Shown: piece after piece, positions 55,374 to 64,000 of the stretch | Layout of the letters: every line of letters starts with the position of its first letter | Numbering within the stretch: the stretch's first letter is position 1 | Origin: Marinomonas piezotolerans | GTDB lineage: Bacteria > Pseudomonadota > Gammaproteobacteria > Pseudomonadales > Marinomonadaceae | NCBI RefSeq assembly: GCF_003362755.1 | Contig: NZ_QKRA01000002.1 | Span: 682,001 to 746,000, forward strand | Reading direction: 5' to 3' | Length of the DNA: 64,000 bases | Translations under genes and position numbers: made by a program | Notes under the pieces: model-generated | What the model was told of the DNA's origin: nothing | What the model saw: only the letters and a program-made list of their open reading frames with translations | Database searches by the model: none

Positions 55374-56734
55374 TCGCGATCATTTAAACGAATAATTTCC
55401 TCTTGAAGCTGTTTAATGAGTGAGTGATTGGGTAGCTCTTGAGACGTATCTTCTTGATTCCATTCGGTACGCTGAGCTAGTTTTTTAAACAGTTGTGAGT
55501 AGCGAGCAATCTCTTCTTTCGTGGGTGGTTTGGCATCCTCTATTGTGAAGGCCTGCTGAGTGGCATGTCCACGATGATGGAGGTGATTAATCAGCTCTGC
55601 ACCTCGATATAGTAGTGTGATGAGCGTGGCAGATCCGGTAGCGAGGATGGCACGGTTACGTAGCTTATTAATAATGGATGATTTAAATGATTGTCCTGTT
55701 TGCCAGCTTGCTCCAATGAGCGCACCTAGCGTGGTCGCGGTTCCCAAAGTCAGCCCTGCGCTGAGTATATCGATGCTTGCACCAATGGCTGCCCCAGTAG
55801 CGGCCACTGTTGTCGTTTGTATTCCCCAGTTTTTTAGCGTATCAGCGTCGAATATATCTTGCTGCCATTGACTTCCATTGATGGCCAGCCCTCGTAGCAC
55901 TACATCGCTCGTTTGAAAGGTATAAATATCTAAACAGTGCGCTACAAAATGTTGCTCTAAAGAACGGATGTGATCCTCAAATTGCTGAATATCGCTGGGT
56001 TGTGGTTTCGCAGAGCGACATGGGAGTTGATACGTCGCACTGTTAACCAGCATATGCATTAAAGCGTGTTGGGCTTTCTTCAGACGTTGCTCAGCATCGA
56101 ATTCACGGCGTTTTATTAAGTTGTTGAGCTGATCATAATGATCGGGCATGAGGCTTTGAAGGGTTTGATACAGTTTGCGTTCATCGCTAAAAAAGAAAGC
56201 GACGGTATCAAAACGTACGTGAGCATGAAGCTGGCGCTCTGCCAAGCATTGTTGCCACTCACGCGCATAGTTCGGTTGCACATGGCAAAAATTAAGGATC
56301 GGAACAATTGGCTTGTTGGCGCATGTTAGGATATCTATCTCGTCGAGATACTTGCCAAGCGGCCCGTAGCGCAAATCGATGACGTAGAGAATGATGTCAC
56401 AGTTTGATAATTGTTTTAGGATTTTTTGCTCTTGCTCAAAGTGAAGAGTGAGTTCAGGTGCATTGGCTGCGTATGAAAGCCAATTATGTCCAGATTCATG
56501 CGCCTGTGCCTCATATTTGCGCGTTTGCCAGAGCCCAATAGAGTCTTCAAACCCAGGTGTGTCGATCAGATGTAAAATCGGTTTCTTATCGATGATTAGG
56601 TCAATTCTTTCTACATGGCGTGTTGTGCCTGAGCGATTGTCAATCGCGCCAAATTGCTGGTCTCGCATGAGCGTGCGAATGAGGGAAGTTTTTCCAGTGT
56701 TGGCATGACCTACGATTAATAATGAAATCGCCAT
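55370..56734 (-). CDS. GTPase with DUF3482 C-terminal region
   Basis: A 454-residue Era/TrmE-like GTPase. G1 is GHANTGKTSLIRTL, followed by a G2-type Thr in RSGTTRHVERID and G3 in LIDTPGFEDS. The G4 position is weak: PILNFCHVQPN has Asn and no clear NKxD. The C-terminal DUF3482 region (about 220-454) includes small-residue-rich helices (AATGAAIGASIDILSAGLTL, ATTLGALIGASW) that could insert into or dimerise at the membrane. It is 2 bp downstream of the DUF2868 gene, and the two domains occur together in other gammaproteobacteria. The process is unknown. Confidence 0.88.
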   Translation of the reverse strand: MAISLLIVGHANTGKTSLIRTLMRDQQFGAIDNRSGTTRHVERIDLIIDKKPILHLIDTPGFEDSIGLWQTRKYEAQAHESGHNWLSYAANAPELTLHFEQEQKILKQLSNCDIILYVIDLRYGPLGKYLDEIDILTCANKPIVPILNFCHVQPNYAREWQQCLAERQLHAHVRFDTVAFFFSDERKLYQTLQSLMPDHYDQLNNLIKRREFDAEQRLKKAQHALMHMLVNSATYQLPCRSAKPQPSDIQQFEDHIRSLEQHFVAHCLDIYTFQTSDVVLRGLAINGSQWQQDIFDADTLKNWGIQTTTVAATGAAIGASIDILSAGLTLGTATTLGALIGASWQTGQSFKSSIINKLRNRAILATGSATLITLLYRGAELINHLHHRGHATQQAFTIEDAKPPTKEEIARYSQLFKKLAQRTEWNQEDTSQELPNHSLIKQLQEEIIRLNDRD

Positions 56735-56736
56735 CT

Positions 56737-57960
56737 CTACTCCACTAATTCCAAGATATTATTGGCAAGAACGCCTTCTTTTAATAATGCAGTCTGCCAA
56801 TCTTTTTGAAACGGGCTACCAATCATATAGTACGTCTGACATGTAGTATTCGCTTGTTTAAGGAAGCGTAGACTGCCTCGATCAGGGCTGACGGTACTAT
56901 CGATAATCATATTGCTTGGTTCGGATGATCGTAAATACTGCTGCTGATCATGAGCAGAGTTTATAGTGTCTGAATATCGGGTGGCCGCTAGCGCAAGAGG
57001 AATGGGTTTAGTCCATTCAAACAGATAATATGTCTCATTGAGAGGCAGGTGTGTTACCCGTTTTAAAGGTGTATTAGATGGTTCGTCATTCTCCTTTGTG
57101 AGGGTATCTGGATCAATAATCGTCGTATGGTGAATTGTTTGTCTGTTGATGTCTGAGATTACTGTTTTGATGCGTTTGCGAGTGGTGGTTAACCAATAAA
57201 GGTGGCTAAGGCCTGCAAGCGCAAGGCGAATGAACACGCCATAAATAAGTACGCATCCTAGCACCCATACGGCCCACATACGGCGCATGGCTTCCGGTTG
57301 AGCCGCTTGATCAAGGCGGCTTTGACTGATGTCTTGTAGAGTTGGTACGGTTAAGCCGAGTGCTGCAGGCACGATACTAAAAAACTGCGTGAGGGTTGCG
57401 AAACTTTGTTCAGTTAATAGTGTGGTCTCCCAAATAAAGTGTACTTGGTGAGTTAGCAAGAAAAAAAGAGCACTCACTAAACCGCCAATTAAGTACGCTC
57501 CCCACATCGAGTGCATTAAGCGAGACAAAAACCATTTGCCGCAAGTGTTTGCAAATCGAATCTGTATAAATGCCTCAACGATGATGTTTGGGATTTGCAT
57601 CCATTTAGCGCCGCGCTTTAACCCCGCTGTCATAGTCGTTCGTAGGTAGCTGTGGCGATGCTGTCCGGCAAAGAAGCTAAGAACCCAAAGTCCCAAGCTA
57701 ACAAAGTGTGCTCCTAGTAAGACGCCAAGTAGCCAGAAAATATTTAGCTTTTGGTTGATTGAGTTGTCAAAGGCGAGTGGTGCAGCCATTAAGCCTAGCA
57801 ATAAAAATAGTGCAATGAGCCCCCATTGAATGGAATTAGCGGCATAAAGTAATTGCGTATACTGCTTTATGATTTGGTCTTGATCTAACTTGAAGTGCGC
57901 CCCATCGTTGCGCCGTAACGTCTCAAACAAAGCTGTTTTTTCATTGGCACTCAGTGACAT
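56737..57960 (-). CDS. DUF2868 membrane protein, partner of the GTPase
   Basis: A 407-residue protein with about five hydrophobic segments: about 55-75 (SIQWGLIALFLLLGLMAAPL), 95-115, 160-180, 210-225 and 240-260. The C-terminal half is soluble and ends near FQKDWQTALLKEGVLANNIL. It matches DUF2868. The gene is first of a two-gene operon with the DUF3482 GTPase, so the membrane protein probably recruits or is controlled by the GTPase. AAGGA lies 11 nt before ATG. Confidence 0.85.
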   Translation of the reverse strand: MSLSANEKTALFETLRRNDGAHFKLDQDQIIKQYTQLLYAANSIQWGLIALFLLLGLMAAPLAFDNSINQKLNIFWLLGVLLGAHFVSLGLWVLSFFAGQHRHSYLRTTMTAGLKRGAKWMQIPNIIVEAFIQIRFANTCGKWFLSRLMHSMWGAYLIGGLVSALFFLLTHQVHFIWETTLLTEQSFATLTQFFSIVPAALGLTVPTLQDISQSRLDQAAQPEAMRRMWAVWVLGCVLIYGVFIRLALAGLSHLYWLTTTRKRIKTVISDINRQTIHHTTIIDPDTLTKENDEPSNTPLKRVTHLPLNETYYLFEWTKPIPLALAATRYSDTINSAHDQQQYLRSSEPSNMIIDSTVSPDRGSLRFLKQANTTCQTYYMIGSPFQKDWQTALLKEGVLANNILELVE

Positions 57961-58152
57961 GTAAGAGCGGTCCTTAAAAGAGTGTGAATCAGTATTTCGT
58001 CAAGTGTATCAAGATCGTAGGTTTTTGGGGGAACTGTTCAAGAGGGGATTACGTTCCACTTTGCTGAGCGGTCTGTGATGGCAATTCTGTAAAGCCTAGA
58101 ATAATGGAAATATGGTCAGTTACGTTTTGTGGTCGGGGCGGGGCTGTTTTCA

Positions 58153-58189
58153 AAGTCGCCTATTGGCATTGCGCAGCCTAAGGCGACTT
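58153..58189 (-). terminator. Hairpin after lptFG, possible terminator
   Basis: AAGTCGCCT (58153-58161) pairs with AGGCGACTT (58181-58189) around a 19-nt loop, 9 bp past the lptG stop. The T tract after it on the minus strand is poor, so termination efficiency is uncertain. The rest of the 237-bp gap (57961-58197) shows nothing else I could interpret. Confidence 0.5.
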
Positions 58190-58197
58190 CAAGGTAT

Positions 58198-59262
58198 CTA
58201 GTTGCGTTTTTTCAATAGATACAGACCAGCAACAAGACAAATAACAATGGGCACTAAAATGCCCAATATAGGAGGGAATGAACTGACAAGGCTAAAGCGA
58301 CCACTTATATAAAGGCTGTTTTGAAAGGCAAGACCGATAATGACACCTGAGAAGATTCTCGCCCCCATAGTAGACGATCGTAACGGTCCAAAAATAGTGG
58401 ATATTGCAACGATCACCAATGCCAATGATGAAAGTGGCCGAAACACTTTATTCCAAAATTCTAGCTCATAATTACCGGTATTAAGTCCTTGCTGGCGTAA
58501 AAATCTTGAGTATTGGTTGAGCTGAGTCAGCGATAGGCTGTCTGGTTCTTGCGTGGAGAGGTATAAATAGTCAGACCGTAATGATGATGTCCAGGTTTCC
58601 TCCTCCGTCTGCGAGGTTTCAATGTGGTCATCGAAAAATGTGGAAGATTTTATATCCTTCAGCAACCATTGCTCAGCGTTAATTTGCGTGGCATTTTGAG
58701 CGAACTTGACGGTTTTAAGTTGCTCACCTTCGCGGTCGTAAATCGTTATGTTATAAAGATTGCCGTCTTGATCAGCCGCGTCAATATAAACATAATCGCC
58801 GTTTGTTTTTAGCCAGCTACCGCCTGAGATTGAGAAGTTACTTTCACTTTTTCCTGCTTGTAGTTTATCGACTAGGTTGGCCTTCTGCTCGGCAACAGGT
58901 GAGACGAATTCAGCAATTAATAGCCCTAAGCAAGCGAGTATAACGACGGGTTTGCAAGCGGCTAAGCTGATACGCCATAAGGGGATGCCTGCTGCTCGCA
59001 TTACAGTTACCTCGGATGTTGATGCCAGTGCGCCAAGCCCGATAAGGGTTCCGATTAATGAGGCAACGGGAAGATATTCAGCAAGTTTGCCTGGCAATCG
59101 TAAGGCCAACACCTGCATCAGAATGCCGGATGTGTATTGATCATTAATCTTTTTTACTTGGTCGATGAATGTGATGGCAAAGTCTAGCCCAACGAGCACA
59201 AATGCAACCAAACAAACGGACAGTAATACGCTGTTTCCAACATAACGATCGAGCTTACGCAT
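58198..59262 (-). CDS. lptG: LPS export permease LptG
   Basis: A 354-residue membrane subunit of the LptB2FG ABC transporter that extracts lipopolysaccharide from the inner membrane. The start at 59262 (MRKLDRYVGNSVLLSVCLVA) has AAGGAG 6 nt upstream. A longer frame starts at 59295. Three N-terminal helices, a periplasmic beta-jellyroll (about 135-260) and three C-terminal helices are evident (SSLALVIVAISTIFGPLRSS). ATGCGTAA gives an 8-bp overlap with lptF. It is divergent in block from pepA. Confidence 0.94.
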   Translation of the reverse strand: MRKLDRYVGNSVLLSVCLVAFVLVGLDFAITFIDQVKKINDQYTSGILMQVLALRLPGKLAEYLPVASLIGTLIGLGALASTSEVTVMRAAGIPLWRISLAACKPVVILACLGLLIAEFVSPVAEQKANLVDKLQAGKSESNFSISGGSWLKTNGDYVYIDAADQDGNLYNITIYDREGEQLKTVKFAQNATQINAEQWLLKDIKSSTFFDDHIETSQTEEETWTSSLRSDYLYLSTQEPDSLSLTQLNQYSRFLRQQGLNTGNYELEFWNKVFRPLSSLALVIVAISTIFGPLRSSTMGARIFSGVIIGLAFQNSLYISGRFSLVSSFPPILGILVPIVICLVAGLYLLKKRN

Positions 59263-60370
59263 TATCTGCTCCTTGAGGGTTTGGTAATCGAGCACGACGC
59301 CGTGTAAACGTTTGATTGAATAGTAAAAAAGCGAAAATGCCGATCAATAAAAATATCCCATGGATCCACCATAGACCGAAATGGATTGGGATTTCTTGCT
59401 TTTCGAGTGCGGTTTTACCCCAGATTAACATTCCTAGATAGAGAATCATGAGGAGAATAGCGGGCAGCATCTTAAAGAATCGCCCTTGCCGTGGATTCAC
59501 TTGACTGAGGGATAGCCCGATGATGGCCAAAATAGGGACAATTACCACTAAGCTGATACGCCATTGCAACTCTGCAATATGCTTCGGATTGTCAGACGAT
59601 AGGAGCTGTAATGTGGGTAAAGCGTATTCGGCCGTTATCGTTCTAGAAGGCGTGTCTTCTAGGCGTAATGCGTAGGTGTCAAATGTCACGATATTATAAT
59701 TGGCTTGTCCTGGTTTGCCTTCATAGCGAATGCCGTCTTTTAGTACCAAATACTGCAAATCATCATGGCTTGGTAAGCGCACGATCTCTCCGTAGCGGGC
59801 GATCGTTTGTGTAGGCACTTTTTGGTCGTTCTTTACGGACACATCCGATAAGAAAATATTTTCCATCCAGCCTTCTTTGCGGGTGAACTCTTCGACGTAG
59901 GTCACTTTTTGCCCCGCCCCTTCGAACTTGCCTGGTTGTAAAAAGTCAAAAGCAGTCAGTTGGTCTTGCTCTTGATAAATTTCTTGGACCTTGTACTCAA
60001 AGGTCGGAGACATCCAAAAATTAATAACTGCTGAAATAGCGGTTACAAACAGCGCTACGCCAAGAGTGTACGCACCTAATTTGAGTTTACTGATGCCACT
60101 GGCGAACAATATCGACATCTCGTTTTCTATATATAAGCGACCGTACGCTAATAAAAGCGATAAGAAAAATGCGAGAGGTAGGATCATTTGAATAAAACTA
60201 GGAATATGTAATCCTAGGATGATAAAAAGGAAGTCAAAGCTCATTTTCCCTTCGGCGACACGGCCAAGGTAATTAACAATACGCCCACTTAAAATGACAA
60301 GAAGTAATATGAAGGATACTGCTGCGGTTGACACCAACACTTCTTTAGCCAAGTATCTGAATAGTTTCAA
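59255..60370 (-). CDS. lptF: LPS export permease LptF
   Basis: A 371-residue partner of LptG in the LPS export ABC transporter. It has helices at about 12-32, 55-75 and 100-120, a periplasmic jellyroll at about 125-265, and C-terminal helices (VVIVPILAIIGLSLSQVNPR). It appears to start with TTG (MKLFRYLAKEVLVST), preceded by AGAGG. No in-frame ATG was found in a better position. It is first in lptFG and divergent from pepA, the conserved arrangement in gammaproteobacteria. Confidence 0.93.
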   Translation of the reverse strand: MKLFRYLAKEVLVSTAAVSFILLLVILSGRIVNYLGRVAEGKMSFDFLFIILGLHIPSFIQMILPLAFFLSLLLAYGRLYIENEMSILFASGISKLKLGAYTLGVALFVTAISAVINFWMSPTFEYKVQEIYQEQDQLTAFDFLQPGKFEGAGQKVTYVEEFTRKEGWMENIFLSDVSVKNDQKVPTQTIARYGEIVRLPSHDDLQYLVLKDGIRYEGKPGQANYNIVTFDTYALRLEDTPSRTITAEYALPTLQLLSSDNPKHIAELQWRISLVVIVPILAIIGLSLSQVNPRQGRFFKMLPAILLMILYLGMLIWGKTALEKQEIPIHFGLWWIHGIFLLIGIFAFLLFNQTFTRRRARLPNPQGADNA

Positions 60371-60495
60371 AGGAACCTCTTCTGGAGTTCTAGCGTGACT
60401 TCAGGCAAACGCTACGTTTAACGGCCAATATTATCTCGATAGTTGCCAAAGGTAGCCAGTATTTTTAGAAAAGTTTTATGGAATTGGATGAGATT

Positions 60496-61953
60496 ATGAA
60501 AACACAGTTAGTTACAAATGTTGCAGAGGTAGACGCCAATCTAGTCGTTGTGTTTGTCCCAAGTGAAGGGGCGTTGCCAGCCGCGACAGCTAAAATGGAC
60601 GATATACTAGGCGGCCAAATTGTTTCATTGCGCGAGCAAGGTGTTTTTAAAGGCAGTGTGGCACAAACGCTTTTATTACCTAATACCACTGCAGATCAAG
60701 CGTCGACATTGCTGGTTGGTACAGGTAAAGATGCCCTAACGGATATGAAAGCGAAAAAGGTTGTTGCAGCGATTGGTTCTCAGATCAAACCGCTACCTTT
60801 TGCAAAGGTCGCTGTTGCTGCGTCTGGCTTATCTATAAAAGACCGTGACGAAAGTAATATCGTGACATTGCTAGCGCAATGGTTAAACGAATGTTTTTAT
60901 GAGTTTCTTGGGTTCAAGAAGGACGACGCAGACAAAGCAACTAAAGTGGAGTGTTTGCTGATTGAGGGTTCCGATCAAGCGGCACTCGATGTCGGCGTTG
61001 CAACCGCATCGGGTTCGGCTTTTACTCGCCACTTAGGTAACCTGCCTGGCAATGTCTGTACGCCGGCTTACTTAGCCTCTAAAGCACAGCATCTAGGAGA
61101 AGAGTTTGGTATTGATGTTGAGCTCTTAGATGAAACGAAAATGGACGAGCTAGGCATGCATTGTATGCTGTCGGTTGGTCGCGGTAGTGATCAGCCTAGC
61201 TATTTGATCGTCATGCATTATCGTGGCGGTGCAGAGGATGAAGCGCCACACGTTTTGTTGGGTAAGGGTATTACGTTTGATACCGGTGGTATTTCATTGA
61301 AGCCTGGCGCCAAAATGGATGAAATGAAATACGACATGTGTGGCGCTGCCAGTGTGTTTGGTACGATGAAAGCGATTTGTGAGCTGAAACCTGCCTTGAA
61401 CTTTACTGCTGTGATCGCGGCCGCTGAGAACATGCCAAGTGGTCATGCAACTAAGCCGGGTGATGTCGTTCGTACTATGTCTGGTCAAACAGTTGAAGTC
61501 TTGAATACGGATGCTGAGGGCCGCTTGGTACTGTGTGATGCATTGACATATATCGAGCGCTTTAATCCTCAATCAGTTGTGGATATTGCAACATTAACGG
61601 GCGCATGTATCGTTGCGTTGGGTAGTGTGAATACTGGGATGTACGCGAACAAACAAGATGTAGCAGACGCTTTGACGTTGGCAGGCAAAGATGCGGCGGA
61701 TAAATTGTGGCAAATGCCATTAGATGAAGAATATCAGCAACAACTTGATAGCAACTTTGCTGACATCGCAAACATCGGTGGCCCTGAAGCGGGCTCTGTT
61801 ACCGCGGCGTGTTTCCTGTCTCGCTTTACTGAAAAGTATCCTTGGGCCCATTTAGATATTGCTGGTACCGCATGGACGGGTGGCGCTGCAAAAGGTGCAA
61901 GCGGTCGACCAGTCGGGTTGCTGACTCGTTATCTATTGAATAAAGTCAATTAA
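60496..61953 (+). CDS. pepA: Leucyl aminopeptidase
   Basis: A 485-residue M17 cytosol aminopeptidase (hexameric, two metals). The catalytic domain shows VLLGKGITFDTGGISLKPGA, CGAASVFGTMKAI and the signature VLNTDAEGRLVLCDAL. The C-terminal end, SGRPVGLLTRYLLNK, is typical. The ATG at 60496 has GGATGAG upstream; an ATG six codons earlier (60478) lacks a clear site. In E. coli PepA also binds DNA in recombination and carAB control. It is divergent from lptF. Confidence 0.95.
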   Translation: MKTQLVTNVAEVDANLVVVFVPSEGALPAATAKMDDILGGQIVSLREQGVFKGSVAQTLLLPNTTADQASTLLVGTGKDALTDMKAKKVVAAIGSQIKPLPFAKVAVAASGLSIKDRDESNIVTLLAQWLNECFYEFLGFKKDDADKATKVECLLIEGSDQAALDVGVATASGSAFTRHLGNLPGNVCTPAYLASKAQHLGEEFGIDVELLDETKMDELGMHCMLSVGRGSDQPSYLIVMHYRGGAEDEAPHVLLGKGITFDTGGISLKPGAKMDEMKYDMCGAASVFGTMKAICELKPALNFTAVIAAAENMPSGHATKPGDVVRTMSGQTVEVLNTDAEGRLVLCDALTYIERFNPQSVVDIATLTGACIVALGSVNTGMYANKQDVADALTLAGKDAADKLWQMPLDEEYQQQLDSNFADIANIGGPEAGSVTAACFLSRFTEKYPWAHLDIAGTAWTGGAAKGASGRPVGLLTRYLLNKVN

Positions 61954-61968
61954 GCGTTAGGTGTCATA

Positions 61969-62739
61969 ATGGGTTTGATAGGGCGCCTTTGCTGCGGCTT
62001 TATTTTATTGATCAGCTGCTCTTTAGGGGTAGCAAGTGACGAGTCAAACGACTCGTTGATCGATAAAGTAGTAGGTGACTATCAAGCCTTCTATTCCGTT
62101 TCCACCGTAAAGTCACTTGCCCCTGGCTTTTTGGTCGCGGGCTTGATGGCGAATACCGAGCTGGATGAATCGATTCAAGGCGAGATTCCGCACCATGATC
62201 AGCGTTTTATCGAGCATTCCAAGCAAGTGAATTACTTCGGTGATTCGACCCGTACAATCCCTAGTCTTCCTATTTACTTAGCGACAATGGGAATTGATTC
62301 TTGGTTGAATGAAGAGCCATCCGTTGTTGGGCAATGGGGGGAATATTCTTTACGAACCTTTCTTGTTGGTGCGCCCTCAGGGTTTCTCTCCGCAAATATA
62401 CTGGGTGGTAGCCGTCCAACCGATAATCGTGGGAGCAAATGGCGCTTATTCGATGACGTAAACAGTATTAGTGGGCATTCCTTCTCTGGTGCTGTGCCAA
62501 TGATCAATGCCGCGATGTTGAGCCAGTCTATTTGGGCCAAGAGTTTTTTTTACGGTTTATCTACCTTGCCGGCTTTGGCGAGAGTTTCAATGGACAGGCA
62601 CTATATGTCGCAGGCAGTTCTGGGGTGGACTTTTGCTTATGTCAGTGCGAAAGTTGTACAGCGTAAGCGCACTGATGTGAGTGTGGCGATTCACTACTAT
62701 AGAAATACGCCTGTACTGACACTTGTTAAACAGTTTTAA
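61969..62739 (+). CDS. PAP2-like protein with altered active-site residues
   Basis: A 256-residue protein with a signal peptide or anchor (GRLCCGFILLISCSLGVAS). The PAP2 (type 2 phosphatidic acid phosphatase) pattern is partial. Arg149-Pro150 (GGSRPTDNRG) lacks the upstream Lys at the expected K-x6-RP position. SGH is intact (Ser168-Gly169-His170). The third motif has Arg205 and His211 (ARVSMDRHYMSQ) but Gln215 where Asp is usual. It may be a phosphatase of altered specificity or an inactive relative. It follows pepA by 15 bp, so it may be read from its promoter. Confidence 0.75.
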   Translation: MGLIGRLCCGFILLISCSLGVASDESNDSLIDKVVGDYQAFYSVSTVKSLAPGFLVAGLMANTELDESIQGEIPHHDQRFIEHSKQVNYFGDSTRTIPSLPIYLATMGIDSWLNEEPSVVGQWGEYSLRTFLVGAPSGFLSANILGGSRPTDNRGSKWRLFDDVNSISGHSFSGAVPMINAAMLSQSIWAKSFFYGLSTLPALARVSMDRHYMSQAVLGWTFAYVSAKVVQRKRTDVSVAIHYYRNTPVLTLVKQF

Positions 62740-62754
62740 TCTTCGTGGTTTTCT

Positions 62755-63111
62755 ATGTCTGATGTACTGTCTGATGCTCAAATGTATTTATCAGAACCGG
62801 ATGAAACGGTTCTGACGGCTGCTCTTCGTAATCAAGACGATATTCCTATTTTGATGGACATTGTTGGAGACGAGAGTGTTTCTGTTAGCCAAGAAGACTA
62901 CCTTGCGAAGTCGTTAGCGGGTGACACCGTTCGGCCGAGTTCTGGCATTGACAATACCGAGCCAGAAGATGCGCATGTGCGCGAAGCGGATGCATCAATT
63001 CAGTATAGTCAGGAAGCGTTGTCGGCGGCGATCGAATCCGTATTACGTCGCAAATTACCCGAAATCGTAAATGAGGTAGTCTTAGAGTTGTCTAAGAATG
63101 AGAAAGCGTGA
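62755..63111 (+). CDS. Conserved acidic protein of unknown function upstream of valS
   Basis: A 118-residue protein, strongly acidic (SEPDETVLTAALRNQDDIPI) and without a membrane helix or signal. A C-terminal helical segment (SAAIESVLRRKLPEIVNEVV) resembles the short conserved tails seen in hypothetical proteins encoded next to valS in related bacteria. It occupies the place where holC (DNA polymerase III chi) is usually found between pepA and valS, but it does not resemble HolC. The function is unknown. Confidence 0.7.
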   Translation: MSDVLSDAQMYLSEPDETVLTAALRNQDDIPILMDIVGDESVSVSQEDYLAKSLAGDTVRPSSGIDNTEPEDAHVREADASIQYSQEALSAAIESVLRRKLPEIVNEVVLELSKNEKA

Positions 63112-63195
63112 TCGTGCATGGCTTTCTCGGTTGCCTTTGAACCGTTATAATCCCCTCAACTTTATTTTGCCATCCAAGAGCACTAAGACACCATA

Positions 63196-64000
63196 ATGGA
63201 AAAGACTTACCAACCCCAAAGTATTGAACAGCCTATTTACACTCGCTGGGAAGAGAATAATTATTTCGCTCCGAGTGGTGATGGCACGCCATTCTCAATC
63301 ATGATCCCGCCGCCAAATGTCACTGGCAGTCTACATATGGGACATGCATTCCAGCACAGCTTAATGGATGCCATGATTCGTCGAGCACGTATGCAAGGTA
63401 AGCGCACTTTGTGGCAGCCCGGTAGTGATCATGCGGGTATCGCAACGCAAATGGTTGTTGAGCGTCAGCTTGCTGCTCAAAATCAGACGCGTACTGAACT
63501 AGGCCGCGAAAAGTTCCTAGAGAAAGTTTGGGAATGGAAGGGGCAATCAGGCGGTACGATTTCTGATCAAATGCGTGTGCTAGGTGACTCGGTTGATTGG
63601 AGTAAAGAACGCTTCACAATGGACCCAGGTATGTCCGCTGCGGTTCAAGAAGTCTTTGTACGCTTATATGACGAAGGCATCATTTACCGCGGTCAGCGTT
63701 TGGTCAACTGGGACCCTAAGCTTCACACGGCTATTTCTGACCTTGAGGTCTTGTCGGAAGAAGAAAATGGCTTTATGTGGCATTTCCGTTATCCATTAGC
63801 AGATGGCGTAAAAACGGCAGAGGGTAAAGATTACATTGTTGTGGCCACTACGCGTCCAGAAACAATGTTAGGTGACTCAGCCGTAGCTGTTGCACCAGAC
63901 GACGAGCGTTATGCTGAGTTGGTAGGTAAAGAGATTATCTTGCCTCTTGTTGGTCGTCGTATCCCAATTATTGCTGATGAATACGTTGATAAGGAGTTTG
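63196..64000 (+). CDS. valS: Valine-tRNA ligase, 3' truncated by window edge
   Basis: The first 268 codons of a class Ia aminoacyl-tRNA synthetase; the frame is open to the last base. The HIGH-type motif is HMGH in [19 protein letters not shown]. The N-terminal sequence ([20 protein letters not shown]) is ValS-specific. [17 protein letters not shown] marks the beginning of the editing domain. The KMSKS motif would lie beyond the window. It charges tRNA(Val). It starts 84 bp after the previous gene with only a weak ribosome site. Confidence 0.96.
   Translation, partial: MEKTYQPQSIEQPIYTRWEENNYFAPSGDGTPFSIMIPPPNVTGSLHMGHAFQHSLMDAMIRRARMQGKRTLWQPGSDHAGIATQMVVERQLAAQNQTRTELGREKFLEKVWEWKGQSGGTISDQMRVLGDSVDWSKERFTMDPGMSAAVQEVFVRLYDEGIIYRGQRLVNWDPKLHTAISDLEVLSEEENGFMWHFRYPLADGVKTAEGKDYIVVATTRPETMLGDSAVAVAPDDERYAELVGKEIILPLVGRRIPIIADEYVDKEF

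Overview
The window is a gene-dense stretch (about 58 protein genes, no rRNA, tRNA, CRISPR or insertion sequence seen) that reads as the chromosome of a marine or halotolerant gammaproteobacterium, probably in or near the Oceanospirillales. The reasons are core gene order and gene content. A DamX-like SPOR protein precedes gltB-gltD as in Pseudomonas. lptF-lptG is divergent from pepA, and valS follows. The accessory genes include glycine-betaine synthesis (betBA), an ExbB-ExbD-ExbD-TonB operon and DabAB. The family-level placement is inference only.

Layout. 1-7.3 kb: the 3' end of a DamX-like gene, then gltBD (glutamate synthase) ending in a strong terminator. 7.3-9.4 kb: three orphan genes (a DUF6435-like small protein, a SHOCT-domain protein, a ParA/MinD-type ATPase) with an unusual 12-bp-arm palindrome. 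9.6-14.3 kb: xdhABC (xanthine dehydrogenase and its cofactor-insertion factor), overlapped at its end by a convergent LysR gene. 14.3-16.3 kb: that LysR gene and a divergent aldo/keto reductase. 16.3-21.3 kb: dabA-dabB (inorganic-carbon accumulation) with a divergent NhaR-like LysR regulator. 21.5-28.3 kb: a PAS-GGDEF protein and four transporters (EamA, KefB-like antiporter, Bcr/CflA-type MFS, MATE). 28.3-31.4 kb: two photolyase/cryptochrome genes of different classes. 31.5-34.0 kb: a TonB energising operon with a candidate Fur box and a 25.8-copy pure hexanucleotide repeat inside tonB. 34.0-36.5 kb: mltA, a DnaJ-related protein and a YugP-like zinc metallopeptidase. 36.6-39.8 kb: betBA with operator-like inverted repeats but no betI in the window. 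40.0-42.7 kb: a glycogen-binding-fold protein, a 41-residue His-rich membrane protein, an OlsF-like double acyltransferase and a 60-residue conserved protein.

42.8-50.6 kb is the most coherent system. An ECF sigma factor and its ChrR-type zinc anti-sigma are read leftward, and an eight-gene operon is read rightward: SnoaL-like, SDR, FAD oxidoreductase, DUF1365, cyclopropane-fatty-acid synthase, DUF2878, a secreted unknown and a DUF3833 lipoprotein. The 170-bp gap between them holds two back-to-back promoter-like sites of the same form (TGATCY, 16-17 nt, CGTATW), as expected if one sigma factor drives both arms. By analogy with the RpoE-ChrR singlet-oxygen response, this is probably a photo-oxidative-stress lipid-modification regulon. 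Several operon products have no assigned reaction.

50.7-64.0 kb: a small membrane protein, a CBS protein, an EamA transporter with a divergent LysR regulator, rlmF, a PlsC acyltransferase, a paired GTPase (DUF3482)/membrane protein (DUF2868) operon, lptG-lptF, pepA, a PAP2-like protein with altered active-site residues, a conserved unknown, and the first 805 bases of valS. Gene starts were chosen from Shine-Dalgarno sequences and family length. Several differ from the longest possible reading frame, and this is stated in each entry.
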